Of a stretch of 64,000 bases of DNA, positions 12,350 through 25,141 are shown piece after piece (the first letter of the stretch is position 1; each line of letters starts with the position of its first letter). The DNA comes from Hyparrhenia diplandra. Its lineage: Eukaryota; Streptophyta; Magnoliopsida; Poales; Poaceae. A model generated the notes under the pieces. That model was not told where the DNA came from, did not search any database, and was given only the letters and a program-made list of their open reading frames with translations. The translations under genes and the position numbers were made by a program. Where the stretch lies: the NCBI GenBank assembly GCA_015847255.1, contig JADLZK010009268.1, forward strand, positions 1 to 64,000. The letters run 5' to 3'.

Positions 12350-13590
12350 GTTTTGAGGATTGGAGGGATAGTCCATTGTTTGGGTCATTCACCGGGGCCT
12401 TCACCATCGGATGCAAAGGTCGTATCTCATTTAAAGAGATTATAGGTCGTGGAGCAAACAAGCGGCCATGTTGTCCACGCCCGCTTTTTTTTATCGTGAC
12501 CGCTTGATTCGTGATGAATGGACCGGATCGCTGACCTTCGACTTTGGTCCGTTCTCGGGAAATGTCCTGGCCGGTCCGGGTTGCGCGTGTGGTGTTGTCA
12601 TCAGCGGCTGCTGGTGGTCACCCCGCCATGCCGTTCGTTCATTGGCCGGGTTCGGGTGGTCCCATGTGTCTGCGTGGCGGGCGGCAAACTACCTAGGACG
12701 GGGCTTCACACGCGTCGTCGCCACGGTCTAGCTTCGCGCCTTTGTCGGCGTCGTGTCGGTGGTAGTCCGTTGGTGTCCATGGTCACCGACGGTGGCCAGC
12801 CTTTGTAAACAGCCCATGGGGTCACGACGGCGCTGAGCCCACAGCCAATGAGGTTTCGACAACGTTGAGGCTGGTCGGTAGCAGTACAGCCCCCGCCCAT
12901 GCCTCGGCGTGGGGGCCTTGCGTGTGTCGGCCGTGGCCCCGGGTATTTGGGGAACGGGGTAAAGAAAGGACCCGGCTCGTCGCGCGTCCTCGGCCGTGTC
13001 GCCCGCCCGTGGGGCCATCGTCTCCGGCTTGCACATGGGGGCCCGTCGTCATTGGTTGTTGGGTGGCTCCGGGTCCTGTGCACGCAGCGGCTTCGTTTGG
13101 AAGCAGATATAATCAGCCGCTCCACTCCTCTTTTTCGCCCGCCTTTCAGCGCTCTTTGCGCCGGTGAGTTTTCGCTTCCCCTCTCCCACCGCCGCCTTCC
13201 CTCGTCTCTGTCCTCGCTCTCATCTCCCCGCCGCCGCTTCACCGGAGATTGACCGTTTCCACCTTGCCAGGCGCCGTCACCCCGTCTCCATCCCTCGGTG
13301 CCGCCCGCGTTGGCGTTTTTGCAGGTGCTTGCCGTGGAGGTCCAGATCCGCTGTGAGGTGGAGCCGAGGCCGTGTGCTGCGCCCGTTCAGAGGAGGGAGG
13401 GAAGGGCGGTGCGAAGCGCTTTCTGCGGCAGGGGACCAGGCCGCGCGTTGCTGCTGCTGGTAAGCCTGCTTCACCCATCTTGTCCCCTTCTTATTGGTTC
13501 TGTGTGGCTATCGTATCTTTTGAAAAATAATCATTTCCTTATACTGATGTACTATTAAATTGAGAAGAGATGAAAGACCTGAACCATAAT
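12350..13590. other. GC-rich unassigned block
   Basis: Positions 12,470-13,470 are strongly GC-rich with long overlapping open frames on both strands, none with a domain I recognise. The part at 13,120-13,470, with pyrimidine-rich leader-like sequence and GCCGCC repeats, resembles the 5' end of a grass gene. It may be captured gene sequence or upstream sequence of the Helitron. Confidence 0.4.
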
Positions 13591-13742
13591 CATGCTGCAC
13601 TGACAATAAGACATAAGCTGAAGTGCCTTATTTTCCATCGAACATCAGAAGATTCAGTCAAAACATAATATGGTTTATTTAACCTTAGCACAATTTCACT
13701 GAAGTTGTAACGTCCTAATATCAGTGGATGAGAGAAACTAAC

Positions 13743-13865
13743 CTTGAGATATGTAACATATGGTGATTTGACATAACTCCCGTCGCTCATCTTCAGCAAT
13801 AGAGCTAAAAGATCAGCCTTTGGACAATCTCTGAGTATGGCTGCATCCATGTATCCATCTGAGAA
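13743..13865 (-). pseudogene. Orphan exon of a sphingosine/diacylglycerol-kinase family gene
   Basis: A single 123-bp minus-strand exon with an AG acceptor and a GT donor encodes FSDGYMDAAILRDCPKADLL, then LLKMSDGSYVKSPYVTYLK. The DG.(L/M)D....DCP and DG.YVKSPYV.Y.KV signatures are those of the C-terminal part of plant sphingoid-base kinases of the DAGK-catalytic family. I find neither neighbouring exons nor the catalytic glycine-rich loop nearby. It is most simply a captured or relocated gene fragment just upstream of the Helitron genes; no function is expected. Confidence 0.65.
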
Positions 13866-14462
13866 CTGCACAACAATCACAACATTCAACTTCCTTGAGT
13901 CGAATACTAAATCAAGACTGACAAAAAAAGAAATCCAGAAGCCAAGTATGGAATTGAACACTCAAATACATGACACATAATGATTTCTAAACCAACCATG
14001 TAGAATCACTCATCATGGTCTAAGTGTACATTTAAACATTTTTTTTACTACTTCTTAATGCTTGTCCTGAGAATTCAGTTCCAACATTCAGAAAAAAAAA
14101 AACGTAATACCTTTGTACGGTGTTGAAATTGAAGTGCCCTACCTTCGCCCCGGTCCGATGTTACCGTAGGTTTTTTTTTTTCCGGGCGTCCATGGAAGAA
14201 TCTGCAGCACCAGCCTGTGGAGCAGGCTGCCCTGCAAGCCATATTTTTTTTGCAGAGCCTTTATGGTTTCGTAGTTGTTGATTACAATTTTGAAGGATTA
14301 GCATTGTGTACAGGGGGGTTGGCCCGTGCTACGTTGTTCTGTAGCTGCGAGGGCCACCGGTGTTTTAGGTGCATTAGCACAAGAACATCATGATCTTGTC
14401 GTCCAGGCTGAATGCCTTATGAAAGAGGTGGCCATGCTAAGTTTTGTTCTTTAGGTTGTTCC

Positions 14463-14598
14463 CTGTATTGTGTGCTCTGCTTTGTGTGATCAGATATTGA
14501 TTCTATTTAATGAATGGGTGCCCTATGGACCTGTATTGTGTGCTCTGCTTTGTGTGATCAGATATTGATTCTATTTAATAAATGGGTGCCCTATGGAC
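14463..14598. repeat. 68-bp tandem duplication
   Basis: Two adjacent 68-bp copies (14,463-14,530 and 14,531-14,598) starting CTGTATTGTGTGCTCTGC and ending GCCCTATGGAC differ at one base only (TAATGAATG versus TAATAAATG). They lie about 270 bp upstream of the presumed Helitron helicase start codon. Confidence 0.9.
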
Positions 14599-14868
14599 TG
14601 GTGATGAGCCTGTTTCAAAACTGAAAGTTGTATAACCAGCTATAGTTTCAGAGTTCCTTTGGGTCTTCTCCTGTGGTTGCATTCTATGGTGTGTGGTTGC
14701 CTTTGCCATCCAGCAACTTCTTTTCTTACAGGAGACTCACATATGTGCCTGTTCTGTGCGCTTGCATAACACTATATGAACCGTTAATAGTTATGGCTGT
14801 GCGTGGTGACTTAATTTGGTTTGTTTTCTCTTCTCACCGTCTTAGCTTATTCATCGGTGCCTGCCCCA

Positions 14869-17800
14869 ATGCCTTCCAACCAGCCAAAAAGAAAGCGTGA
14901 CGTGCCTCCCCATTTGTTGTTTGATCCCACCCATTCTCGGTACATCCCTATTGTTCTTGGTTAACCTTTGTGTGACGCTTTCCTATAGCGGAGGGTGCGC
15001 ATTATATGCCTAGCACCCTATCGCCTTCGAAGTCTCGGACGTAAGCGCATGAAGTACTTACATCGGAAGAAGCTTGCTAAGTCGTCTTCCGCCTCATTAG
15101 GAAAACTCATAGTATATCCCATTTACCGGATAAACAACGATACATCTTGTGTGTTGTCGGTCCCCCTGTTCCATTAGGCCCGGTAGATGATGCATGGTGC
15201 CCCCTGGATGTGGTCATTTCACCCAAGAGTACATCGATGCACTCAAAGGTTGGGCCTCTTTTGTGTTAGATTTAGGCTGGTCTTGCTTTGCATTCCCATG
15301 TTTTATTGTATGCTGATTTCATGTTTCTTTCCATGGTGTATGGTTCTCTCAATGCGCTTTGGGGTGATCGGTGCTGGTGCCTAGAATCTTCGTCGACCGT
15401 TCGATTACTATGGAGGACCGGACTACACACCGTAGACACCGCGGGCGCAATCTTTTGGATGCGTGAATGTGCTTCCGGTCGTCCAAAGTGTAAGAGAGGG
15501 TAGGATAATTTACAACGAATGTTGTAGAGGTGGTAAAGTGGACATACCTCCTTTCAGCGATGCCCCCGAGCCCCTTAGGTCCCCCGGCTAGATTTGATGG
15601 TAACACCGAGTCCAAAAAGATTCCTAAAGAATATACGCCAATACAACCGCTGTCTATTTGCCTTTACATCCATGGGAGGGAACATTGATAGATCCCGAAC
15701 AATGGTCGTGGCCCTCCTGTTTTTAAAGTTTCCGGGTCAAGTCCACCACCGTATAGGTCCTCTCCCGCCGGACAATGGTGAGTCACCAAAGTTCCCGCAA
15801 TTTGTATGTGTATGATACAAATGAACCAGCCGCAAAAATAGATTCAGGGCGGTGCACCGGGCACGACACGCCGTCTGAAACTCTTGATCTGTCATTGCCG
15901 AAAGCAAACTCAAGATGCTTGACAGCCACAACCCGCTGGTCAAACAATTTAGACTCGCTAGAGATATGTTGGTGGCTAACAGCGATGATGATTTCATGGT
16001 GAGGCTTATTGGGGCAAGGGAGGGTGATCCAATCCAAGATAATCTTCCTCACGGTAGAGCAACTTGCGATGGTGGTCGTTGGAGATTTCACGTTGGATAC
16101 TTTCGTGATATTGTCGCGGCGACCTAGGGTCCAGTGGCTAGAGCAAATTTCTTCTTTACATCCTGCTTTTATGGCCCTGCGGTAGCCCTCTCTTGTTTCC
16201 ACGTGGTGATCGTGGTTTCCAGGTCGGCGTGCCTTTACCGTGGCATAAGCACATCGGGTGAAAACAAACGAACCAGAATAACGATGCAAGATTATTACTG
16301 CCACTGTTTCCCATGCAAGACCATGCAAGATCCAGCTGTAGAAAGATTGACTGTCCATCTTCCAAATGAGAATCCCATTGTTTATGATGAATCGTCTGAT
16401 ATAACTGATGCGGCGAGATTAGAGTTCTGCGTAGGACAACTCGACCGAATGGTTTGTAGCTAATCAATACAGCCCTATTGGTAGGGACCTCACATATTGT
16501 GAGTTCCCTGCACAGTGGAAATGGGATGCTAAATCTAGGTCCTGGGAACGCAGGCGGCGAGGTTCTGGTAAGATAGGCAGGTTATATTATGTGCATCCTT
16601 CTGCTGGTGAGCGGTATTACCTTAGGATGTTGCTCTTAGTGGTCAAAGGTGCTAGAAATTTTGAAGAGGTTAGGACCTACAATGGCACTGCCTATCCCAC
16701 GTTTAGGTTCATGCGTGCAATGCCCGTGGCTTACTAGGTGATGACCGGGGAATGGTACAAAGCTTTTGATGAAGTTATTTTGCTTGGGCAACGGCAGCAC
16801 AGCTTCGGAAACTCTTTGTTACTATGCTTTTGTTTTGTAAGGTCAAGGACGAGAGAGCATTTTTTGAAAAAGCATGGCGCTTAATGGCTGATGACATACA
16901 GTACAGGCTTAGAATCAACATGAGTAATCTTTGGGTTCAATGTCACCGATGAGGACCTTAGGAACTACTTGCTAGACGATATTCATGATCTTTTCAGGAT
17001 ACACGACGCTAAAATACGTGACCATAGTTTACCAACCAAAACCAAAAATTGCAATGACATTCCATGTAACAAACTCATCGAAGAGGCATCGTCATATGAT
17101 GTTGGTCAAGCTACCCGTGACGCCGAAAACTTAGTGGGTAACCTAAACACGTAAACGGGGTTAATGCATTCAATTTGATCACTAAAACCGCTCGGCTAAC
17201 AAGCCGATTCTTCTTTGTATCCGGGTACGGGGGGCGGTAAGACATTTCTATGGCAATCCATAGTTGCTTGGATGCGTTCGCGTCAAAAGATAGTACTCTC
17301 CGTAGCTTCATCAGGGGTAGCTTCACTTTTGCCGCTTTGCTGGGGCGTAATCGCCACTCACTCGCGGTTCAAGTTACCATGTGATTTGCAAGAAAATTCA
17401 CTCGCGTGACATAAAGCGTGGTTCGAAACTTGGTGAGCTGATTGCGGCTACATCTCTTATCATTTGGGATGAGGCTCTAATGACCCATAGAAATGCATTT
17501 GAAGCTCTAGATAGAAGTCTTAAAGATGTCATGGTGCCCCACAACGAAAATGCCGCAAGGTTACTTTTTTTGGTGGTAAAACCGTGGTGTTGGGTGGTGA
17601 CCCACGCCAAATTCTACCCTGTCATTCCGTGGTGGTAGGGCTGAGATTGTGAATCTTTGCGATAGTAAACTCTTCTTTATGGAGACATGTTACGTTTTGA
17701 TGCTCAATACAAACATGAGGCTTAGTAGACCGGACCTTGACTCGCGAGACACAAAAAGAAATTGCCGATTTCAGAGATGGGTACTAGATATCGGTGAGGG

Positions 17801-18627
17801 TAAAATCGAGAGCTTAGATACCGATAGTGAGACGCAGGTGTTTAATTAAAATACCCCCGAGCTATTGCTAATGCCAAAAGAAGATAAGGTCGCGGTTATG
17901 GTGAGCACTATTTACCCATAACGCATAGCAACTATGGTGATGCACTTCGTACCTTCGTGACACGAGCCATTCTAACACCAACGAATGAAGCCGCCGATGC
18001 TATTAACTCATATGTGGTGTTGCTAATACCTGGGAGACAAAGGGAATACCTAAGCTATGACAAAATTGCTGAATCCAAAGACAATCATGAGTCATATGAT
18101 ACGTTGTATCCTATAGAATTCCTAAATGAAACAAATGGAAATAATTTTCCACACCATCGTCTCTGTCTTAAAAGGGGGGTGCCAATAATGATGCTTAGGA
18201 ACCTTGATCAAGCAGGTGGCCTATGTAATGGGACAAGGTTGATTGTTACGTAATTAGGAGAGACAAGAATAAAAGCAAGAATAATCACGGTACACATGTT
18301 GGTGAGATAGTAGGCATACCAAGGATTTGCCTCAACCTAAAAACTAAAAGACTACCATTTGAATTAGAAAGACGTCGGTCCCGGTTAAAGTTTGTTATGC
18401 CATGACCATCAACAAGAGCCGTGGTCAAACCCTTGAACATGTTGGCGTATACGAAAAGTCTGTTTTTACCATGGGCAACTATACGTTCTTCGTCTCACGT
18501 GTAACTTCAAAAAAAAGGTCTCAAGATGCTCATAGAAGATGCGGATGGTAATTGTACAGATGAAACACAAAATATTGTTTACCGGGAAATACTATCTCGC
18601 GGCACAACCACCGCGGATGGATCATAG
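14869..18627 (+). pseudogene. Helitron Rep/PIF1-like helicase (degenerate)
   Basis: The N-terminus reads MPSNQPKRKRDVPPHLLFDP and ends at a plausible donor near 14,967. Further pieces in changing frames give the zinc-binding region (YTC.HCGAIFW, about 15,420), the Helitron_like_N region (MLDSHNPLVKQFRLARDML, about 15,915; DFMVRLIGAREGDPIQ), then LTYCEFPAQWKWDAKS and RLYYVHPSAGERYYLRMLL (about 16,490-16,640). PIF1-type helicase motifs follow: Walker A GGGKTFLW (17,225), SSGVASLL, IIWDEALM with its acidic Walker B (17,460), and GGDPRQ (17,590). The C-terminal TPTNEAADAINSYV and RGVPIMMLRNLDQ..GLCNGTRL (17,960-18,240) are also clear. The gene would nick, unwind and replicate the transposon. Repeated frameshifts and stops make it non-functional as written. 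Confidence 0.85.
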
Positions 18628-18989
18628 CCTCATTATTTTCGTCCCCGTCCCGCACTTTTCACAAAGGCCGACGCGTTTTTTGAAGATGCTTATTTTCGTT
18701 TAATTTTGATAGCCTACATTCCCGTCTCTCAATAACCAAATGCATAGCTTGTATGCTAATGACCTATAAAGATAATTTTGTTGACGGTAATTCCTTTTGT
18801 GTTTTTTTTGTTCCTCTTGCGTATGCTTTCACCACTTGCCTTTTTATACATTGGACCTTTCCATATTCGATAGCACCGCATCATCTCGGGTTTTTCGAAT
18901 CTGTTACTCCCATTTGCTCACATCCATTAAGCTTTTCTCGCTAACCAATTGCATTCTATTAATACAATGTTTACATGCAAGCTGCAGCG

Positions 18990-21667
18990 ATGGTTTTTTT
19001 CGCAAGACCGCCCTCGCCGCCCGGTGATTGGCGGTCGTCATCTCAGGTCCGTGTTTGCCGCAAGTGGGAGTACCGCGGAGGGGGCGATGATGGACCAATA
19101 CAACATGTTGATCCGGTCTTTGTTGATGAGCATGTCCGCCCTCATTCCTTTTAAATTACTTCAATGCATAGTCCATCGTTGTGGGATTTCTAAACCCGAA
19201 AACCCAACCACCGCTTTGCATGCTTCATGAAACTCCATGGTTACTGTGTTTGCCGATGCTTATTTATTTGCTTACTATAGGGGAACGGCCTCTATGGTGA
19301 GATCCCCGACTGAAGTTGAAGCCAAAAGCCCACGGCCACAGGAAAATGGTATCTATGTCATCGGAGGTTCCGGTGTCCAACGCAAAGTCATCCTACTGTG
19401 GTCGTTGATGATCCATACATGGTGGAGTTCACCCCGCACACCACAATCTCGGATGCAAGGATCGATCGCTCGATTTCCCCAAATATGCATACAAGATCAC
19501 TCCTATAGTCGAACTTCCTCGCATATGCCGGTGACACTACAAATTTCCTAGGTAAGCCTTTGTCTTGCTAAGAAAAATAACTTCAGTTATTCCTTCATTC
19601 TCTTCTTGTAATTTGGATTCTATTATTGCGATACCATTGGAACATTGGTCGAAGTGTCCGACGTGCAGCCCGTCCACATGCCTAACAAGCCACCTACGGT
19701 GTCCGGGCACATTGTTCTTAGGGGACCTAAGGTTGTACATTACCTATTAAAGACATAGCTCCCCTCGCCTATCTTTGTTCTTAGAGCCCTTATGATCTAA
19801 CTTCGAACATTGCCCTCCAAAATTCAGTTACTTAAAATGAAGATCACTTATTTGTGGGGGGACAGAGAGCGATCGCCTTCAATACCGCAGCGTCTACAAT
19901 GGAGATCGGGCTAATCCAATCGTCGTCTTGTTTGTTGGAGGCCTCATGAAATCTTTCCAGGGTAAGTACACCTCTCTTGCTTCCTGCATGGCCAGGTGTC
20001 TTCTAGCTACGAATACATACCCATTCATACAATCTAACAAATTTCCATTACCATGTTCATTTGTTTCGTGCGGATACTACCTAAGTGGCAATGCAGCATG
20101 CCGTTGGTATTTCAACCCAACCATTCCGTAATACACGGCCCACCGTATGACGTGTATACTATTGACCAAAATCAGAACATAGCATCTCCACTACCTGCCA
20201 TTTAGCTGACATACCTTATTTATGCACAGTAATCACAACCAGAGGCTTGAGATACGGTCAGTTGCATCTCCAATACAGCAGCGGGTCCAGAATCGAGCAT
20301 CGGCTCAGCTTCAGGAGAAGACACTTTTCCAAATGAACCAGATCAACCCTTATGATTTCTCTGTAAGAACACTTTTATTATAGAACAATGACTACCACTT
20401 AAAAACATCTGGTGCCTACGGGTATATGATCCTCATCTCATGTTTATGTACCAACAAAAAATGCAGGAGGATGGCTACCGCCGCATCAAGTTACTATTGA
20501 CGCCTTTGTTCTGGTGCATCATGGTGGTTCCCATCATGCAATAAGTGCAGCAAATCCTGTGTCCCAGATGGTACTGGTTACAAGTGCATTCCATGTGGCA
20601 GCACTTCGTTCAAGTTCAAGTATGTGCCGCTTCCATTGTTTAGTTCCTTCCTGATTCTATGATAGAATATGCCTAGGTCCTAAACACGAACTGCTTACGG
20701 TACAAGGTCCGCTTCCACGACTCCGGATGGCACCGATGAAGCTTGAAATGGTTTGCTTCGGTGACATAGCTCGACGGATCATTGGAAAGCCACCCAGCAG
20801 CCTTCTCGGGACATCAACGGGCCCTACTGCATATCCAGCTGACATCACAAAGTTGGTTTCTCTTAGGTTTACCTTTGCAGTTACCATGACACGCCAGAGC
20901 TTCTACAAGGCCAAGAAGACCTACAGCGTCGCCGCCACAGTCACAAAGACATGGCCATCCTGTTGCTGCCCCGGGTAATGGTGGGCGTGATGCTGCTGCA
21001 GATGGAAACGATGGACACCCTGCTGCAGGTCAGTCTGATGGCTCCTCAAGCGATGGTGGAAGTCAGGATACACTTGGACAGTCAACTCCTATTACACCGA
21101 CTAGCGCACTGCCTTCACCTGCCCTTTCCGATGTATGTTTCTCATGCCACTACCGCCGACCATGAATCTTCCATGCTTTACGCCCTCAGTCGATGACTTC
21201 TATTTGTTGCAGACTCCACCACCGAATGTTGATTCCCTTGAAACACCGTGGATCCAACAAACGTAGAAGAGGGTACTATGTTTACTTTACCTCCAACTCA
21301 TTCAAAGCCCTAAACTTTCATCCGTGACTAATGGCCGCTTATCTACAAGTGGTAGGACAAGGGGTGGCAAGACCCCTACCTCTCGCCGTAAGCTTGTCAT
21401 GACAGATGATGATGTGGCTACAGATCTTACTACTTAACGCCTGGGCTCTAGGTATACTTACGGTGGCATCACCATGCTTTCCCAATTTCGCGCTGATCCT
21501 TAGATAGATCAGGAAATATATCAAAATACATTTAACACTCCGACGATAATGCCATAATTCTAGATGTCTTCTCTGTGCCTTTTTGCAGCACTGCGCCTGC
21601 CGGCGATGAGGGTTCTGATGGTGAACGCTACTCTCCAGAACATTCGCCCACTACGGTGGGCAACTAG
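18990..21667 (+). pseudogene. Helitron-encoded replication protein A large-subunit-like gene
   Basis: The gene begins MVFFARPPSPPGDWRSSSQV, with RVCRKWEYRGG after it. Separate exons give an OB-fold region (PYMVEFTPHTTISDARIDRS, about 19,415), NTAAVYNGDRANPIVVLFVG ending in a GTAAGT donor at about 19,960, and SGNAACRWYFNPTIP (about 20,085). A zinc finger follows at about 20,535 (C-NKC-..-C..C). The C-terminal exon encodes RRIIGKPPSS and AYPADITKLVSLRFTFAV (20,770-20,890), and the last piece DEGSDGERYSPEHSPTTVGN stops at 21,667. This exon order is that of RPA1-type single-strand DNA-binding proteins carried by plant Helitrons. Several exons need frame changes, so the gene appears decayed. It lies about 360 bp downstream of the helicase in the same orientation. 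Confidence 0.8.
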
Positions 21668-22690
21668 ATAAGGTCAAGTTTTAACCTCCACGCTTCTTGT
21701 TTATCCATCTTCTTTCCATCTACGCTTTATCTGTTGCCTATGAACCATTGATATTAGCTGAAAATCTACACAACATTTCACACCTTAACGATTACTACCG
21801 TACGCTTCATTACCTTCATGTTCGAAATTAAAAAAAAACAGAGAACACTTGAGTTTCAATCGTGAAAATCACACATCCTAATTCAGCAGCAGTCACCAAT
21901 TACATTCATTATCCACACTTATCACACCGCCAGTTTAATTGATAGCACCGGTTTTAGCTTAGTCAGATTACTAAACCACAATGTCCGTCTACAACGCACG
22001 GGCTGACGGAACCGGACTTTTGGTTGGGTGGCTCCATAACATTGGCCGCCCGTAGAAGACTTACGCCTTTTTTGCCGGCGTGGTATCCCTCGCATCGGAA
22101 ACCGACGCGATCGTGACTTTTGTGTTGGTTTGACCCCCGTATGGTCATGTAGGCAGAAAGAACTTGTGTAGTTGTCCTGTCCACTCTGATGTGGTTGTCT
22201 GAACTTTTCCTTTAGTTGTTGTGAACTCCTTATTCGGATGGCCCTCCACCTGGCCTGAGGCATGTATGCCTGGCTGTATGCCGGCTACAAAACTTGCTTT
22301 CTGAAACAGCCATGGCTGCTACACTGATCTGCACCTCGGTAAGATTCTTGATGGTGTAACAACACCTACAGGCTTGTGCCCTTGTACGCTCCATGATTTA
22401 GCTGTTACAAGCAACATTTATTACGTTGTAAACAATTCAGTGCTGCTAGAGAACCAGCTTTCATTATGTCATGCCGTCTTTCTTATTCAATTCCTTGCTG
22501 TTTTTTCAATGTTGTGACCTGTGATGGTGCTGCGTGCAATTTCTATAGCCCATGTAATTGCCTGTAATCTATGGGCATGTAATTTGAACAAGTCTAAACT
22601 TCGGCCGAAGCACTTGGTGCTCTATCAATTATGGCACACCGCTTCTCTCTATGATCCGCCACGGGTTATCCAAATATCACCGAAGTTAAT

Positions 22691-22723
22691 CCACGCTACG
22701 CATGGGCGCGCGCCATTCACTAG
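22691..22723 (+). other. Putative Helitron 3' terminal hairpin and CTAG end
   Basis: A short hairpin (CCACGC, loop TAC, GCATGG; one mismatch) is followed by GGGCGCGCGCC and ATTCACTAG, with T at 22,724. Plant Helitrons end with a small GC-rich hairpin some 10-15 bp before CTRR and insert between A and T, which fits this arrangement. Confidence 0.65.
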
Positions 22724-25000
22724 TTTGTTTAGAGCATTTGGCAGCGCTTCTCTCTGGCTTTAGCTCTCACTCCTCCGAAGAAGCCCTATCAAACGTTTTT
22801 TGTGGAGAAGCCATTGTTTTCTTCTTAAGGAGCTTGAACCATTTTGGAGGAGCCTCAAATTGGCTTCTCCGAATGGCTCCATCTTCTCTAAAGATCCTGT
22901 ACATACAATATTTGTTAAAAAAAAAAAAAACACCTCGGTTCTGCATGAGCTCTCTGTTTTTTTTTCTCGCTGGAATATCGTGGTCATAGAAAAATCTCTC
23001 GAGGTTTGTCTTCTAATCTCTCTAGTAGTTTTCTATATTAGCTTTCTAAACGATTTTCATTAGGAACAATCAACGAAATCTCTTTTAATATTTTTTATTT
23101 CTCTTTACGTTTTCTGTTCTCTCATCTAGAACCCTTCACTTAGTTTATTCATGGGTCCAATTTCCTCCAGTTTTCCAAGAAAAAAAACCTAATGTGGAGC
23201 AGATACGAAAGTCCTTTCGATCATAAAACTTACGAGCTACAGAGGACATTCAGTAACTTTTTATTATTTTTTAAAAAGTTGTTTCACCGAAATGTTGGAA
23301 TTTTTTTGTTTTTATTAAAAAAATCAAAATAGGAACTTACTGTACGAAACTCCCATACTGTGTTCCAAAAGAGAAAGAAGAGGAATTAAGGCCTTGATTT
23401 TTTTAACAAAGAAATTAAGGCCTTGTTACTGCTGCCCACTACCCCTTCGTCGTCTACTTTGGCTAATCAGAAGTTGCCAGTCTCCTTCGGTAGCTAGCCT
23501 ACCGTCAGTGTTAAATATTTAAACTCCTTTGGCTGGTCAGGTCCATATACACTGACGAAGGTACGGTGACACTTCACAAACCATTATAATTTTTTTTAAA
23601 ACCAAGTTTGTCCGCAGACACACACACACACAAAAAAAAAAAATGGTCGCCTACGCTGGACTATTACGTGTTAACCAGCTTGTGTTTGTGGACACAGGGT
23701 AGAGAACACAAAGAAGAGAAAGACGCAAACCATAACATATTACTTAATCGTATGCTATACGTGTAGAGTAACGTCCTTAGAAGCCGGAATACAGGAACGC
23801 GCCCACGTTCCCGTCCCGAGAATGACGTACCAATTAGGTGGGTGCGGAACAACGTGGAACGCCCCAATCATGATGGAACGTGTCCCGGGATCATGACCAA
23901 TCCAGGAACATAGAGTTCCGCATATAGGCGGAACGTTGAGTAATGGGGAAGTGTCTCATACTTGTCATCAAGTGTCTCGAACACTAAGCCGAGATCTATC
24001 CGATAGAACCATGAGCAGTGAAGCGTCTCGTATTGTCATCAAGTGTTAGTCAAACACTAAGCTAAGATCTATCCATCTGTCGGCAAGAGAGAACAGGGCA
24101 ATAGGCTCAAGCGGAGCCATCGGAGCATCTCAGGCACTGCATTTTGGGAACGTTCCGGGAACACGTTCCTTATTTTGGGAACGCATTCCAGGAACACATT
24201 CCATCTAGATTAGGTACGCGTTCCATTTGAATTTGGTACAAGCTAAAGTTGTATACCTCTTCGTTCCATAGTTTTTGAAATTGTTGTACCACGTACCACG
24301 TTCTTCACGTTCCGGGGACATGGCTTCTAAGATAACGTCGAAGACATTCATGAAGAACAAAGCATGTCAAAAACATAATATAAAGACGCAGATCCGGGGG
24401 GCTGCCCGGGCTACGGCCCCCCGGTGAGGTTAATTCCACTTATAATTATTGTAGTTTATCCATTAATTCACCATTAAAACCTTTATTTTTTACTAAATCT
24501 CCTATATTTAGCCCCATGGAGGCATCATCCTGACTCCGTTCCAAACGTTTTGCCTAATCGTCAGAACCAGAGGCGAGGCAGGGTCGCCTATGTCATCACC
24601 AACCAATGGGAATGGATCCGTGAAAAGACAAAGTTTCCATCTCCTTTCCACGCACGCCAACTCGTCTCTAATGACCCAATCCACGCACGCAAGCTAAACT
24701 GCATCAGCGCGCAATAATTGACCACGAAATTAAAACTAACCAAAAAAGCTTTGTACTTGTGCATCTAAAATAAACACAGCTCGTGTACAACTATGAAAGA
24801 ATCAAAGCGATAGATAACAGCAAGCAACCACTGTACACCCAACCGTTGATGATGGATGGATTCATTTTTACCAATCCGATTTGATTTCAATAAACCCTTG
24901 AGTAATTGAATTACATCTCATCAGAACACTTACCGGAATCAGATCATCAAGAACGACATCTACCAAAGCCAATACATTTTCTCCTTGTGATATAATATAT
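22724..25000. other. Gene-free repetitive spacer
   Basis: No gene is recognised. Positions 22,725-22,900 contain short inverted phrases built on GGAGAAGCC/GGCTTCTCC, suggesting a decayed MITE. Positions 23,790-24,310 are rich in GGAACG/CGTTCC words and contain an imperfect tandem repeat annotated separately. The remainder is AT-rich with homopolymer runs. Confidence 0.45.
23948..24078. repeat. Imperfect tandem repeat, about 65-70 bp
   Basis: Two adjacent units share GAAG(T/C)GTCTC(A/G)TA, TTGTCATCAAGTGT, AAACACTAAGC and AGATCTATCC. The second unit differs by scattered substitutions and small indels, so the duplication is old. It sits inside a larger region rich in GGAACG-type words. Confidence 0.7.
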
Positions 25001-25141
25001 ATGTATACTGTACTCACCATGAATCCATCCATGACGATATATCAAGCAAGCATGAAGAAGAGAGAGGAGGCAGATGGAGTCAAAACCATGGAGTATTATA
25101 TATGTGCATCCAATCCAATAATCCATCCTTGGAGGATACTT

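Larger units (their letters stand above)
14869..22723 (+). mobile_element. Decayed autonomous-type Helitron (5' end not located)
   Basis: A rolling-circle transposon in plus orientation, recognised from a Rep/PIF1-helicase gene followed by a replication protein A gene, the standard plant Helitron gene set. The 3' terminus is proposed at 22,723. An imperfect 6-bp-stem hairpin (CCACGC TAC GCATGG, 22,691-22,705) and a GGGCGCGCGCC block precede ATTCACTAG, followed by T, fitting the Helitron rule of hairpin then CTRR with insertion before T. The start given is the first recognised coding position; the true 5' TC end lies upstream and I could not place it. Coding sequence is broken by many frameshifts and stops. 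Confidence 0.75.

Noticed and set aside
12706..13252. Frames of 100-178 codons on both strands in the GC-rich block
   Set aside because: Frames are open on several registers at once and the peptides are Arg/Pro-rich without domains, so I do not call a gene.
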